Source: Bufo bufo
Taxonomy: Eukaryota; Chordata; Amphibia; Anura; Bufonidae
DNA length: 64,000 bases
Direction: 5' to 3'
NCBI RefSeq assembly: GCF_905171765.1
Contig: NC_053392.1
Coordinates: 107,282,321-107,346,320 of the forward strand
Position 1 is the first letter of the stretch. Every line of letters starts with the position of its first letter. Below are positions 1 through 9,393 of the stretch, piece by piece. A program made the position numbers and the translations under genes. The notes beneath the pieces are model-generated. The model was not told where the DNA came from. It was given only the letters and a program-made list of their open reading frames with translations, and made no database searches.

Positions 1-486
1 AGGTCAAATTAAGTTAACCTGTAAAGGTTAGAGTGCATTTTGGGTTCATCCTGAAATTTCACTCATAAGCCAAATATCCCTAACTTGTTGTAAGTAGTGT
101 AATTTAGAAAGAAGCATGGAGCTGATGACTAATGGTATCAACAGTTATAATCATTGAACGAACAAAGGAAGGTACTGTACTCTGGGAAATTAATCTGCTT
201 TCATTCACTTCCTCTGGATATGAGAGATCTTGAGACTTGATGAACAGAAGTTTCTGTGCCTATAGTTTAAAGTGTATCTTTCATTATAAACAATTACAGT
301 ATATATAAAGAGGTCACAGATTTTCAGACTCAATGAGAGATCAGGTTACAGCTGCTGCCCATAGAAGTCTGTAGATAGGTGAGAAGGAGAAGGATAGAAC
401 AAGGATAGGAGACTATCTTTTATTATACCACTCCTTCACATCACACTCAGAAGAGTAGATTTATACCACCTAGCTTTCTCTCTGCC
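1..486. other. No gene seen
   Basis: AT-rich unique-looking DNA. I see no open frame with a recognisable domain, no repeat ends and no RNA gene here. Confidence 0.5.
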
Positions 487-489
487 TTA

Positions 490-688
490 GGCCGAATGCA
501 CATGGCCGTGTTTCATGAGTGTATTACTGTAGTGCAGCAGCGGCATGAAGCGCACGCCATCATAGCAACCAATGACGCTGTGCGCTCCTGCTCTCAGCAG
601 GAATCCAGGCCGTGTTACCACGGACCGCTCACGGCCATGTAACCACGGACCGCTCACAGCCGTGAAACACGGCCGTGTGCATTCGGCC
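490..688. mobile_element. Harbinger-like palindromic MITE with TTA target duplication
   Basis: A 199-bp element with inverted ends starting GGCCGAATGCACA on the left and, reverse-complemented, GGCCGAATGCACACGGCC on the right. It is flanked on both sides by TTA (487-489 and 689-691). A 3-bp TWA-type duplication is typical of PIF/Harbinger elements, so this is probably a non-autonomous member. Its right half holds an internal near-duplicate built on CCACGGACCGCTCAC. It encodes nothing. Assignment to Harbinger rather than another 3-bp-TSD group is inference. Confidence 0.7.
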
Positions 689-691
689 TTA

Positions 692-2975
692 CACACACAG
701 AAGCAGCCACATCATAGAAGACATTATACAGTAGCAATAAGTATTGCAGCTGTGAATCTAGCACTGGGGTTAGACAGTCTAACACTAGAAGCAGCTTCTG
801 CCTGAATGTGTTCCCTTCTGCAGGGAGGAAATGGGGGGATTTCAGGAGAAGAATAAGTGGAGAAAGGAGGATTTTTATGTTTCTTATTTTAACTATATGA
901 AAATTGTTCATAATTGTAGATATACATTAAGGGTTGATAGTAAAAAAAAGTCACACAAATACAGCGATTAGCTTCCACTGTACCATTTCTAGAGGACCAA
1001 CAATTTAGCTATGAGCAGTCATTTTAAAGTTGTTCAAATCAGTTTTTCACTCATCAATTAGGAAGAATATTATATGACTATCAAAGGACACATCAGCCAA
1101 TATCTTGTGACTGTCATACATTTCCATTATCTGGTTTAACACAAATGATTTTAATTGATTATCCTGATTGTTGGTTTTGTTTCATTTTAATTCTTTATTG
1201 AAAAATTTTGTAAATAGTTAAAAATTTATATAGCCAGGGATTTGTAAAACAATAGAACTATAATATGTTGTCATTGTGTGTATCTATTTGCTTTTTGATG
1301 TATCACTTGCTCTAACTTGCCTTGGCAGCAGCTGCTTGACACTAGTTGCTACATTTTCCAGGCTGCAGAGAAAATCCACTACTAACAGAAAGTCAAGAAA
1401 TGTCCCATGATCTCTCCAGTTCTGAAAACTATTAGAGATATTTCCAAACACATCTATGAATAGGGGTAGAATGTGTTGTAAGTTTTGTATATTTTTTTTA
1501 GAAGTTTTCTACTATTAATTTTGTATTTTTTAAGCAATATTCTTATGTATTGCATTTGTTTCTGAAATTATGTCAATGATTGAATGTCACTAGGAAACAT
1601 GGAACATATCAAATATTATTTACCTCCTGTGCTAAATCACCTTAACCTCACACACCCAGTGCCTACCTCTTTCAACCCTGAAGAAATAGCTTTTCATCTG
1701 TGTTTTTTTTATTCCTTGCAACAGCCATCTCAGCACAGATAGTGCATTTGGGCAGATTCATTTCTCAGTCTGGAAAACTTGACACTAAGGGGATTATTCA
1801 GTCTTAGACTTTCTCAAGTCCCTGGTAATAGCCAGCAGGGGAGTGAAGGAAGCGATAAGACCAACGGGATGGCAGAGGGAGGGTCGAAAAAGAGCAAAGG
1901 GGGGTATGAAAAATAGGAGACTAAGGGAATAGCAAACAACTGAGTAAAATGCTTGCATAAACACCATAAATAAGATTTAGCTATTTTGCTTTTTCTTACC
2001 ATCAGCACTAAAGAGAATAAAGAGGGACTGGGAGAAGCTTTGCAGTCTTTTTTAAGATGTTTCTGCTGATGTACAGTGAAATACGACATTCAAGCTGCAA
2101 GCTTATCATTTTTGTGAATATGCTTTATCCATGCTGAAAATATCTCATCATCCTTGAACGATTAATTATATAGGAGTAGGGACCTCTTAGAACTGGACCA
2201 CAATTCATCTTTCTGTACTTGGATTATTGTGGTGCTAATTATATAGGAATGTCATGGTCCCAAACTCAATGAGTAGCAGTATTTACTTTAGTATAGTTAT
2301 GGTATATAGTATAAAATAATAAAAATCATAAAACTGAAATCCATGTGACATATAAATGCAAACACAAACTTGTTTTTGGCAACTATTGATGTCATAAAGA
2401 GTAGGAGTGGCTTGAAGCAACTTTGGTAGGTTCTTCAACAACTAGCTTATCCTTGGAGATCTCTGATTTTATTGATGGGATTGCCCCAATCAGTTATCAT
2501 CAGTCCAACTACAATCAATGGACTGCTTGAGGGTCCCCACTTTTTTATGGTGTCACCTGGACTGAAAAAAAAAAAAAACAGCCATGTGGTTATGACCATA
2601 CAGCAGTGAGATCAGTGATGGCAACCACAGCTTATCTTTTGATATGGACATTCCTGTCCATTTTTGTGGAACCTGATGGATACCTTTAGTAGGTCAATGG
2701 ATGAGATTCTACCATACATTTAAAAATCAAAACAGATACACTTGTTACTTTGGATAGTATTCTAAAATAGCAGGGATAAGACCAAGTGCACAAATCAAAA
2801 GAAGGAAACTTTATTTTCCAAGGTTGTTAGTGATAAAACAACTGAAGATTATATATTTTCCTTTATTGGCTCAAATAAGAAGAATATGGTACACTATCCT
2901 AGTAGTGTTTTTAAGCATGGAATCTCAGTCGTTAGCACTGGGGTCCTGGGTTTGAATCTGACCAATGACAACATC
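692..2975. other. No gene seen
   Basis: AT-rich, unique-looking sequence. It has a short A tract near 2566-2578 but no coding potential or terminal repeats that I can recognise. The only repeated piece is at 2382-2462, described separately. Confidence 0.45.
2382..2462 (+). repeat. Paralogue of the LINE insertion site (empty-site copy)
   Basis: About 80 bp here resembles the two flanks of the LINE at 4229-6996. The left part (TGCAAACACAAACTTG through AAAGAGTAGGAG) matches 4175-4228, and the right part (GGCTTGAAGCAACT through TAGCTTATCCTTGGAG) matches 6998-7057. Here the two parts are contiguous. This is therefore a copy of the pre-insertion sequence, either from a local duplication or an old dispersed repeat. 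Confidence 0.6.
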
Positions 2976-3280
2976 TACAGGGTGGGCCATTTATATGGAT
3001 ACACCTTAATAAAATGGAAATGGTTGGTGATATTAACTTCCTGTTTGTGGCACATTAGTATATGTGAGGGGGGAAACTTTTCAAGATGGGTGGTGACCAT
3101 GGCGGCCATTTTGAAGTCAGCCATTTTGAATCCAACTTTTGTTTTTTCAATAGGAAGAGGGTCATTTGACACATCAAACTTATTGGGAATTTCACAAGAA
3201 AAACAATAGTGTGCTTGGTTTTAACGTAACTTTATTCTTTCATGAGTTATTTACAAGTTTCTGACCACTTATAAAATGTG

Positions 3281-3424
3281 TTAAATGTGCTGCCCATTGT
3301 GTTGGATTGTCAATGCAACCCTTTTCTCCCACTCTTCACACACTGATAGCAACACCACAGGAGAAATGCTAGCACAGGCTTCCAGTATCCGTAGTTTCAG
3401 GTGCTGCACATCTCGTATCATCTG
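3281..3424 (-). pseudogene. Transposase C-terminal fragment, left arm of foldback
   Basis: The minus strand encodes a tail beginning RDVQHLKLRILEACASI, then SVCEEWEKR, and ending near HNGQHI before a stop. This pattern (a basic start, ACAS, an E-W-R helix and NGxHI at the end) resembles C-termini of IS630/Tc1-mariner transposases. No DDE catalytic core is present. The identical tail occurs in the right arm on the other strand. Family assignment is from memory of the motif. Confidence 0.55.
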
Positions 3425-3442
3425 AAGGCAATCGTCTATGCT

Positions 3443-3586
3443 GTGAAGATACGAGATGTGCAGCACTTGAAACTACGGATACTGGAAGCCTGTGCTAGCA
3501 TTTCTCCTGTGGTGTTGCTATCAGTGTGTGAAGAGTGGGAGAAAAGGGTTGCATTGACAATCCAACACAATGGGCAGCACATTTAA
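3443..3586 (+). pseudogene. Transposase C-terminal fragment, right arm of foldback
   Basis: Plus-strand mirror of the fragment at 3281-3424, with the same residues over about 40 codons and a stop after NGQHI. The two copies differ at very few bases, so the palindrome formed recently or is kept uniform by gene conversion between arms. Confidence 0.55.
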
Positions 3587-3893
3587 CACATTTTATAAGT
3601 GGTCAGAAACTTGTAAATAACTCATGAAAGAATAAAGTTATGTTAAAACCAAGCACACCATTGTTTTTCTTGTGAAATTCCCAATAAGTTTGATGTGTCA
3701 CATGACCCTCTTCCTATTGAAAAAACAAAAGTTGGATTCAAAATGGCCAACTTCAAAATGGCCGCCATGGTCACCACCCTTCTTGAAAAGTCCCCCCCCC
3801 CTCACATTTACTAATGTGCCACAAACAGGAAGTTAATATCACCAACCATTCCCATTTTATTAAGGTGTATCTATATAAATGGCCCACCCTGTA

Positions 3894-4191
3894 CATGGAG
3901 AAAGTACGTTCTTCTTGTTTTCTCCACACACCAAAGACACACTGCTAGAGAATCTAGAATGTGAAGCTATGGGGGACAGTGAGTGATGACAATGTCTATA
4001 AAGTGTTGTGGAATATGTCGGTGGTGCAAGAGAAATAAGTAGTACTAAAGTTAGTTAAGTAGTAGATAAACATCTTATACCAGAAGTGTTACGACATAAA
4101 TGAAGTGTAATCAGAAAATGATAACAAGTCAAAAGCTGATTTTGCTTCAACCAACCCCATTAAAAATGCAATGCACAAAATGCAAAAAAAC
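3894..4191. other. No gene seen
   Basis: AT-rich spacer between the foldback element and the LINE flank. I see nothing in it. Confidence 0.4.
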
Positions 4192-4230
4192 AAACATGTA
4201 TTTAGCAATTATAGATGTTCTAAAGAGTGG

Positions 4231-5041
4231 AAGTTTCTATTAGACGGTGGAGGTGCAGTAGACATCGCATATCTAGATTTTAGTAAGGCTTTTGACACTG
4301 TCCCACATAGAAGACTTATCAATAAACTGCAGTCATTGAGCATGGACTCCCATATTGTTGAGTGGATTAGGCAGTGGCTGAGTGACAGACAACAGAGGGT
4401 TGTAGTCAATGGAGAACATTCAAAACAAGGTCATGTTACCAGTGGGGTTCCACAGGGATCTGTACTGGGACCAATTTTGTTTAATATCTTCATAAGTGAT
4501 ATTGCAAAAGGCCTCGATGGGAAGGTGTGTCTTTTTGCTGATGACACAAAGATATGTAACAGGGTTGATGTTCCTGGAGGGAAACGCCAAATGGAAAAGG
4601 ATTTAGGAAAACTAGAAGAATGGTCAGAACTCTGGCAACTGAAATTTAATGTGGATAAGTGCAAGATAATGCACCTGGGGCGTAAAAACCCAAGGGCAGA
4701 ATATTTGACACAGTCCTGACCTCAGTATCTGAGGAAAGGGATTTAGGAGTAATTATTTCCGAAGACTTAAAGGTGGGAAGACAATGTAATAGGGCAGCAC
4801 GAAATGCCAGCAGAATGCTTGGATGTATAGGGAGAGGTATAAGCAGTAGAAAGAGTGAAGTGCTTATGCCGCTGTACAGAACACTGGTGAGACCTCACTT
4901 GGAGTATTGTGCGCAGTACTGGAGGCCATATCTCCAGAAGGATATAGATACTCTAGAGAGAGTTCAGAGAAGAGCTACTAAACTAGTACATGGATTGCAG
5001 GATAAAACTTACCAGGAAAGGTTAAAGGACCTTAACATGTA
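4231..5041 (+). pseudogene. LINE reverse transcriptase fragment (5' part)
   Basis: Translation shows the standard non-LTR RT blocks: LDFSKAFDTVPH, SGVPQGSVLGPILFNIFI, the catalytic FADDT, KFNVDKCKIMHLG and, after a frameshift near 4710-4770, VRPHLEYCAQYWRPYLQKD with LERVQRRATKL. The upstream endonuclease domain is absent. The first frame ends at 4717-4719, shortly after GRKNPRAEY. In an intact element this protein would make cDNA at the target site. It is inactive here because of truncation, frameshift and the transposon insertion. Confidence 0.85.
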
Positions 5042-5240
5042 CACTGCGTGCAAAATTATTAGGCAAATGAGTATTTTGACCACATCATCCTCTTTATGCA
5101 TGTTGTCTTACTCCAAGCTGTATAGGCTCGAAATCCTACTACCAATTAAGCATATTAGGTGATGTGCATCTCTGTAATGAGAAGGGGTGTGGTCTAATGA
5201 CATCAACACCCTATATTAGGTGTGCATAATTATTATGCAA
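5042..5240 (+). repeat. Left end of DD37E transposon: outer IR plus inner repeat
   Basis: The outer motif at 5042-5065 (GTGCAAAATTATTAGGCAA) is repeated as GTGCATAATTATTATGCAA at 5222-5240. The arrangement of two transposase-like binding motifs per end resembles the IR/DR ends of Sleeping Beauty-type elements. Binding itself is inferred. Confidence 0.65.
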
Positions 5241-5259
5241 CTTTCTTTCTTTTGGTAAA

Positions 5260-6276
5260 ATGGGTCAAAAGAAGGACTTGACAGGCTCAGAAAAGTCAAA
5301 AATAGTGAGATATCTTGCAGAGGGATGCAGCACTCTTAAAATTGCAAAGCTTCTGAAGCGTGATCATCGAACAATCAAGCGTTTCATTCAAAATAGTCAA
5401 CAGGGTCGCAAGAAGCGTGTGGAAAAACCAAGGCGCAAAATAACTGCCCATGAACTGAGAAAAGTCAAGCGTGCAGCTGCCAAGATGCCACTTGCCACCA
5501 GTTTGGCCATATTTCAGAGCTGCAACATCACTGGAGTGCCCAAAAGCACAAGGTGTGCAATACTCAGAGACATGGCCAAGGTAAGAAAGGCTGAAAGACG
5601 ACCACCACTGAACAAGACACACAAGCTGAAACGTCAAGACTGGGCCAAGAAATATCTCAAGACTGATTTTTCGAAGGTTTTATGGACTGATGAAATGAGA
5701 GTGAGTCTTGATGGGCCAGATGGATGGGCCCGTGGCTGGATTGGTAAAGGGCAGAGAGCTCCAGTCCGACTCAGACGCCAGCAAGGTGGAGGTGGAGTAC
5801 TGGTTTGGGCTGGTATCATCAAAGATGAGCTTGTGGGGCCTTTTCGGGTTGAGGATGGAGTCAAGCTCAACTCCCAGTCCTACTGCCAGTTTCTGGAAGA
5901 CACCTTCTTCAAGCAGTGGTACAGGAAGAAGTCTGCATCCTTCAAGAAAAACATGATTTTCATGCAGGACAATGCCCTATCACACGCGTCCAAGTACTCC
6001 ACAGCGTGGCTGGCAAGAAAGGGTATAAAAGAAGAAAATCTAATGACATGGCCTCCTTGTTCACCTGATCTGAACCCCATTGAGAACCTGTGGTCCATCA
6101 TCAAATGTGAGATTTACAAGGAGGGAAAACAGTACACCTCTCTGAACAGTGTCTGGGAGGCTGTGGTTGCTGCTGCACGCAATGTTGATGGTGAACAGAT
6201 CAAAACACTGACAGAATCCATGGATGGCAGGCTTTTGAGTGTCCTTGCAAAGAAAGGTGGCTATATTGGTCACTGA
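5260..6276 (+). CDS. Tc1/mariner transposase, DD37E type, intact
   Basis: A 338-residue open frame starting MGQKKDLTGSEKSK. This ATG is the first in frame after the left inverted end and gives a length usual for Tc1 transposases. Residues 1-110 form the paired-like DNA-binding region, with two helix-turn-helix segments (RYLAEGCSTLKIAKLLKRD, then the LAIFQSCNITGVPKST region) separated by a basic linker, SQQGRKKRVEKPRRK, that may also act as a nuclear signal. The catalytic core shows the first Asp in VLWTDEMRV, the second in FMQDNALSH and the Glu in LNPIENLW, with 37 residues between the last two. It would cut and paste DNA at TA sites in the nucleus. No stop or frameshift is visible. The element is flanked by its own ends, so it may be functional or only recently silenced. 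AATAAA-like signals lie near 6353-6360. Confidence 0.9.
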   Translation: MGQKKDLTGSEKSKIVRYLAEGCSTLKIAKLLKRDHRTIKRFIQNSQQGRKKRVEKPRRKITAHELRKVKRAAAKMPLATSLAIFQSCNITGVPKSTRCAILRDMAKVRKAERRPPLNKTHKLKRQDWAKKYLKTDFSKVLWTDEMRVSLDGPDGWARGWIGKGQRAPVRLRRQQGGGGVLVWAGIIKDELVGPFRVEDGVKLNSQSYCQFLEDTFFKQWYRKKSASFKKNMIFMQDNALSHASKYSTAWLARKGIKEENLMTWPPCSPDLNPIENLWSIIKCEIYKEGKQYTSLNSVWEAVVAAARNVDGEQIKTLTESMDGRLLSVLAKKGGYIGH

Positions 6277-6393
6277 TTTGTTTTTGTTTTGTTTTTGAAT
6301 GTCAGAAATGGATATTTGTGAATGTTGAGATGTTATATTGGTTTCACTGGTAAAAATAAATAATTGAAATTGGTATATATTTGGTTTTTGTTA

Positions 6394-6604
6394 AGTTGCC
6401 TAATAATTATGCACAGTAATAGTCACCTGCACACACAGATATCCCCCTAAAATAGCTAAAACTAAAAACAAACTAAAAACTACTTCCAAAAATATTCAGC
6501 TTTGATATTAATGAGTTTTTTGGGTTCATTGAGAACATGGTTGTTGTTCAATAATAAAATTAATCCTCAAAAATACAACTTGCCTAATAATTCTGCACTC
6601 CCTG
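6394..6604 (-). repeat. Right end of DD37E transposon: inner repeat plus outer IR
   Basis: The inner motif TTGCCTAATAATTATGCAC at 6396-6414 and the outer motif TTGCCTAATAATTCTGCAC at 6581-6599 mirror the left end. The outer end terminates in CCCTG next to TA. Confidence 0.65.
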
Positions 6605-6898
6605 TATAGCTTGGAAGAAAGAAGAGACAGAGGGGATATGATAGAAACTTTTAAATACATAAAGGGAATCAACTCGGTAAAGGAGGAAAGAATATTTAAA
6701 AGAAGAAAAACTACCACAAGAGGACACAGTTTTAAATTAGAGGGGCAAAGGTTTAAAAGTAATATAAGGAAGTATTACTTTACTGAGAGAGTAGTGGATG
6801 CATGGAATAGCCTTCCTGCAGAAGTGGTAGCTGCAAATACAGTGAAGGGGTTTAAGCGTGCATGGGATAGGCATATGGCTATCCTTCATATAAGATAG
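6605..6898 (+). pseudogene. LINE reverse transcriptase C-terminal part
   Basis: Continues the RT frame after the transposon: LEERRDRGDMIETFKYIKG, RRKTTTRGHSFKLEGQ, and VVDAWNSLPAEVV before a stop at 6896-6898. These are the conserved C-terminal segments of CR1/L2-like ORF2 proteins. The frame joins the 5' part exactly once the transposon and one TA are removed. Confidence 0.8.
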
Positions 6899-7057
6899 GG
6901 CCAGGGGCTATCCATAGTATTCAGATATATTGGGCAGACTAGATGGGCCAAATGGTTCTTATCTGCCGACACATTCTATGTTTCTATGTTTCTATAAGTG
7001 GTTTGAGGCAGCTCTTTCTTATTCTAGGTTGTTTTATAGCTAGCTTATCCTTGGAGG

Positions 7058-7813
7058 TCTTGGGCAAAGAAAATAATTAAGTGTTAGCCACAGGAAATGT
7101 TCTGCAATCCTTGAATTGACCAAAATGAATATTTAGTGAACCTTGGCTAATTCGATCACAGCCATATTTGTCAGGTATTGATTGCTTTTGCTCAATATAT
7201 ATATTATTTCTGCTGCCCTACATAAAAGTCATAGCAAAATGTGATACATCAATGAGTTTGGTCCCAGTGTCAAACTAGGTCTGATCTCAATGCCAAGCCC
7301 AAAAATTCTGAAAGTTAAAAATTTGACAACATAACATTTTAATATTGTGCTTTGCCACCATATATGATGCAGGGAACTAATTTTTGAGCCAAATCTCCAA
7401 TAGTGTGGATGAGATGACGGAAAAGAAAGTGGGAGCTGGAGAAGGGTTAGATTCCATCTCATTTGGTGTTTGCATATAGATACAAAATCTTTTGACCCAG
7501 GTTGCTTCTGCTATCTAAATTTTATTCTCTCAGGGTAACATTGACAAACTCACCTGTAATACGATTCTGCTTAAAATTTAGAAATCAGAATCAGCTTGTT
7601 TCTTTTATGAAGTTGGTATAAAAATCACCTATTACCAAAAAAAGAAATAGTATGTATGTTATATGAGATACAGTGGCACCCGGATCTGCTTATTTATTAT
7701 GTGAAAAGTTGTCATTTGCTAATTTTTTTCCTTCCTGCTGTTATTTGCACATCCACCTTATTTTTTTCCTGTCCCTAGCTAAAACCTTTCTCTATCAAAT
7801 AATTCAATCTAAC
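7058..7813. other. No gene seen
   Basis: AT-rich unique-looking DNA after the LINE. No coding or RNA signal recognised. Confidence 0.4.
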
Positions 7814-7984
7814 CAAGGCCTTGTTCACACATTAGATTTTTGATCAGTTATTTCCATCAGTTATTATGAGCCAAAACTAGGGCGTGTCAACAGGGATGGC
7901 TCCAGGTTCATGTGGGCCCTTGGGCGATAAAGTCTCAGTGGGCCTCCTTACACAGTGATAACTCTCTGAGTACAGATAATATAG

Positions 7985-8300
7985 TAGATATCACCTGCAG
8001 TGCTATGTAACAAAACAGATAACACGGTGCTGGCTATCTGAGTATAGAAAATGTAGTAGTGTTACCTGTAGTCCTATGTAAAACCACAGATAACACTAGT
8101 GCTTATAATGTGGTAGTGTTACCTGCAGTCCTATGTAAAACCACAGACAACACTAGTGCTGATAATGTGGTAGTGTTACCTACAGTCCTATGTAAAAACC
8201 ACAGATAACACTATTGCTGATAATGTGGTAGTGTTACCTGCAGTCCTATGTAAAACCACAGATAACACTAATGTAGATTATGTGTTAGTGTTACCTACGT
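7985..8300 (+). repeat. 57-bp minisatellite, about five copies
   Basis: The unit is built on GTGGTAGTGTTACCTGCAG and CTATGTAAAACCACAGATAA. It spans about 57 bp and repeats with few changes, becoming ragged at both edges. The GTTACC/AACAC portions can pair, so each unit could form a weak hairpin. Confidence 0.75.
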
Positions 8301-8550
8301 CCTTAGTGTGCCTCCCTGTGTCTCTCCCACGGACTCCATGCTGGTGGCGCTGCCTCCGATTCCATCTTCTTCTTGCCCCGCACAGAATGTCCTAATGTAG
8401 CTGCGTCAAGACATAGGAACACTGTGGGTATGGTGATGGTGACGCACAGGGAGAGACACACACACAGGGAAAAGGACACGCACAGGGACAGACACATACA
8501 TATGGACAGACACTTATCCATTGTCTCAGCACCGCATAGTTAGTGGGGCA

Positions 8551-8617
8551 CAACACTGCCTGCATGACCCGGCTTATCATAAGCTGGGCCATGCAGGCAG
8601 CTGCCTGGGACAGTGGT
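8551..8617 (+). repeat. Hairpin sequence repeated at 11991-12057
   Basis: The self-complementary block with CGGCTTATCATAAGC and CATGCAGGCAGC occurs at 8551-8617 and again, diverged, at 11991-12057 in the same orientation. The two copies bracket the palindromes and the 529-bp array inside hAT-H. Confidence 0.6.
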
Positions 8618-8673
8618 GAAAACCCAGTGACAGCTCAGGCTTCTTTCACAGCACCGCTCAGTCTTTCATAACT

Positions 8674-8834
8674 TAAGAACCCCATAGACTATAATGGGAT
8701 CCATTAGGTTTCCACTCAGAAGAAGATTTTTGAAGCGGAGACAAAAGTCCTGCATGCGCTACTTTTGTCTCCGCTCCAAAATCATCTTCTGAGCGGAAAC
8801 CTAACGGATCCCGTTGTAGTCTACGGGGTCCTTA
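8674..8834. repeat. 160-bp palindrome
   Basis: Arms AGAACCCCATAGACTA...GCGGAGACAAAAGT and their inverted copy meet around 8750. It is probably a small foldback element or the relic of one. No clear target duplication is visible. Confidence 0.65.
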
Positions 8835-8938
8835 GGCTCCATTCAGCTCAGTTATGTGCCGAATCCGTCCTTTCCATTCTCCTGCTCCTAAACGGAGCAG
8901 GAGAACGGAAAGGCTGAACGGTGATGTGAACGAAGCCT
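8835..8938. mobile_element. Possible small GGCT-ended MITE
   Basis: Starts GGCTCCATTCAGC and ends GTGAACGAAGCC, with a strong internal stem at about 8871-8911 (TTCCATTCTCCTGCTCC and its complement). The flanks TTA and TCA do not match exactly, so the boundaries are uncertain. Confidence 0.35.
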
Positions 8939-9184
8939 CATATTGATCCTTTCTATACGGGCCCCCTACTGCTCTCTCTGTACAGGAAACACTGACAACT
9001 GTTGCGGTCCGCATCTTTTGCAGCCCGATTGAAATGAATGGGTCCACACACATTCCGGAAAATTGCGGCATGGATGCGAAACCAGAATTACGGTCGTGTG
9101 ACTGGACCCTAAAGGTGGGTCATCAGCGACACTTGGTGGTGACAGCAGCGCTGAGTGATAGTAACTACTAACAACACCTACTAA

Positions 9185-9251
9185 GGACACGCTCTAAAGA
9201 TTTAGCATGGATCAAGTACTACTTGATCATGCTAAATCTTACAGCGTGTCC
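9185..9251. repeat. 67-bp near-perfect palindrome
   Basis: Arms GGACACGCTCTAAAGATTTA and complement run without a loop around 9218. This is likely the ends of a deleted MITE or a cruciform-forming sequence. Confidence 0.7.
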
Positions 9252-9393
9252 TAATTATAAGTAAATGGGACATCATGGGAGGAGAGTGGTGCTGGCTGAG
9301 ACTCACTATTTGGCTAATGAAAAAAGCTCAGTCACTGTGACATGGCTGAGCCTAAAGAGGTTAAAATTAAACAACTGGACAAAAGAAAAAAAG

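Larger units (their letters stand above)
2978..3891. mobile_element. Foldback IS630/Tc1-mariner-derived element
   Basis: A 914-bp near-perfect palindrome flanked by TA on both sides (2976-2977 and 3892-3893). Its ends read CAGGGTGGGCCATTTATAT. The arms are about 440 bp each around a spacer of roughly 25-30 bp near 3420-3448. Each arm carries the same end of a transposon, including the 3' coding end of a transposase, so the element is two copies of one transposon end joined head to head. It cannot encode a transposase and would need one in trans. The TA duplication supports Tc1/mariner-type movement. Confidence 0.8.
5042..6604 (+). mobile_element. Complete Tc1-like DD37E transposon (TRT-like)
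   Basis: A 1563-bp element with TA duplications (5040-5041 and 6605-6606). The outer inverted ends share GTGCARAATTATTAGGCAA, starting CACTGCGTGC on the left and CAGGGAGTGC on the right. A second related motif lies about 180-190 bp inside each end. One uninterrupted transposase frame fills the centre. It inserted into a LINE, so it is younger than that LINE. The D-to-E spacing of 37 residues matches the DD37E group of vertebrates called TRT; that naming is from memory. Confidence 0.85.
4229..6996 (+). mobile_element. CR1/L2-type LINE fragment, 5'-truncated and split by a Tc1-like transposon
   Basis: The LINE occupies 4229-5041 and 6605-6996. It starts inside the reverse transcriptase domain, as expected for 5' truncation, and ends with GATGGGCCAAATGG followed by a short TTTCTATG repeat (6970-6996), a CR1/L2-style tail. 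Removing the transposon at 5042-6604 and one TA restores a continuous frame. The flanks match an empty-site copy at 2382-2462, which fixes both LINE boundaries. A short AAGT at both borders may be a remnant of the target duplication. Confidence 0.8.
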
